Shown here: positions 63,090 through 63,749 of the stretch, one piece after another
Layout: each line of letters begins with the position of its first letter
Position numbering within the stretch: the stretch's first letter is position 1
Origin: JAWXBG01 sp044375415
GTDB taxonomy: Bacteria; Bacteroidota; Bacteroidia; Flavobacteriales_D; Sanyastnellaceae
Assembly: GCA_044375415.1 (NCBI GenBank)
Contig: JBILMS010000012.1
Location: 1-63,749, forward strand
DNA length: 63,749 nt
Reading direction: 5' to 3'
Translations under genes and position numbers: made by a program
The notes under the pieces: generated by a model
Databases searched by the model: none
Told to the model about the DNA's origin: nothing
Seen by the model: only the letters and a program-made list of their open reading frames with translations

Positions 63090-63749
63090 ATGACCGAAAA
63101 ATCAAAGTATCCATCATTTTGGAGTAACCGAAATGTAAGCCTGCCCATTGATTTGCACACGAAGTTCTATAAGAAGTATCTCTCAATAGATGCTTGTCCA
63201 TTGTTTTTTGTTTCACTTTACGGAACTCCCGTTCATCTAGAGGCATTCAAGATAATAGAATCATTTGGGGTAACAGAGACATTACTTGATGAAGTATATA
63301 GCAGGGGATTTGAAAAAGGATATAACTCTCTGATTCCATTTATTGATACACCTGAAGCTAGAAAAGAAGTAGTGATGAAAGAAATAAATTCAAGGTTTTC
63401 TATTGGATTTCCAATGAAATTAGACCTTTCAGCCATTGCAGAAACTGGGTTGGAAGATTATGGTTACAAGGTTGGGAGGCTTTTTAAAGCATGGGAAATT
63501 GTCTTTCAAACACCCAATATTTTCAGTAATACAAATAAACATAAGGTTCAGAAAGAGAGAACAAATCAAAAGAAAATAGTACTTTCATATACGTGGCCAC
63601 ATGATACCCGAAGTTTGAATGACCTTCATAACAAATTAGTAGATGGGTATTTCGAAAAATCCACTTCGATTCAATCATTTGAAACTGTCTTCAACGGAAA
63701 AGGAAAAAAGCATCAAGGCCCAACTTTGAAATGGCTTCAATCGAATAGA
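63090..63749 (+). CDS. Partial CDS at window end, likely mobile-element gene
   Basis: An ATG at 63090 opens a frame of 220 codons that runs without a stop to the last base of the window, so the gene is cut. The protein starts M-T-E-K-S-K-Y-P-S-F-W and has no signal peptide. Visible features are a helical, charged middle part and a late stretch F-N-G-K-G-K-K-H-Q-G-P-T-L-K-W-L. A closing pattern of this type occurs in accessory proteins of Bacteroidota integrative elements, but I cannot name the family. It lies directly after tRNA-Glu and its terminator, with an AT-rich base composition. Confidence 0.6.
   Translation, partial: MTEKSKYPSFWSNRNVSLPIDLHTKFYKKYLSIDACPLFFVSLYGTPVHLEAFKIIESFGVTETLLDEVYSRGFEKGYNSLIPFIDTPEARKEVVMKEINSRFSIGFPMKLDLSAIAETGLEDYGYKVGRLFKAWEIVFQTPNIFSNTNKHKVQKERTNQKKIVLSYTWPHDTRSLNDLHNKLVDGYFEKSTSIQSFETVFNGKGKKHQGPTLKWLQSNR

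Overview
The window looks like chromosomal DNA of a Bacteroidota bacterium, most likely a free-living Flavobacteriales or Cryomorphaceae-like lineage. Supporting signs are gliding and type IX secretion (T9SS) genes (a GldF-type permease, a GldI-type lipoprotein, PorP/SprF, a PorE-like OmpA lipoprotein, type A and type B C-terminal sorting domains, SprB repeats), start sites without Shine-Dalgarno sequences, and promoters of the Bacteroidota form TTTG-N19-TAnnTTTG.

Layout. 1-7200 is a mostly minus-strand housekeeping block (DUF3467, cyclophilin, YjjG, a membrane protein, upp, gap, purC, phoH) whose gaps are filled with dispersed and tandem repeats. 7330-9353 carries a SAM hydroxide adenosyltransferase, an ABM-fold protein and gldF, which stands alone without gldG. 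9354-12270 holds an orphan RelE/ParE-like toxin, repeats and a large predicted barrel protein. 12271-16756 is a tight operon: nrnA, gldI, a second FKBP lipoprotein, DUF6702, nth without its iron-sulfur cysteines, and an ATP-grasp-like gene. 16757-17642 is an array of small palindromes inside a 179-bp direct repeat. 17643-28613 contains fabI, a secreted Cys-rich protein, a MacAB-like ABC exporter operon, an NmrA/HxlR divergent pair and a second Cys-rich secreted protein.

28721-43517 has a two-component pair with a beta-propeller sensor, a large T9SS type A propeller protein, lipA with a barrel partner, OsmC, a previously unlisted 40-residue lipoprotein, and the run bamA/tamA-like, rmuC, GWxTD lipoprotein, rlmB. 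43660-52933 is a surface-adhesin locus: a small secreted protein, a 1939-residue protein with 17 SprB-type repeats and a type B sorting domain, PorP/SprF, and a PorE-like OmpA lipoprotein. After it come a third Cys-rich secreted protein, a sortilin-like propeller protein, a FadL-like porin with a Gly/Ser-rich lipoprotein, proS and a conserved unknown gene. The window ends at tRNA-Glu followed by the first, incomplete gene of what looks like an integrated element.

Taken together, much of the window concerns the outer membrane and cell surface: exported proteins, their sorting signals, a barrel-assembly protein, lipoproteins and folding helpers. The most unusual recurring signal is a shared C-terminus in three secreted proteins, made of a dockerin-like loop ending in F/Y-G-x-x-C-P/Y at the very end of the chain and preceded by Cys-rich GC-x-D-P-x-A-x-N-Y-N-P repeats. 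These three lack the standard T9SS domains seen in their neighbours.
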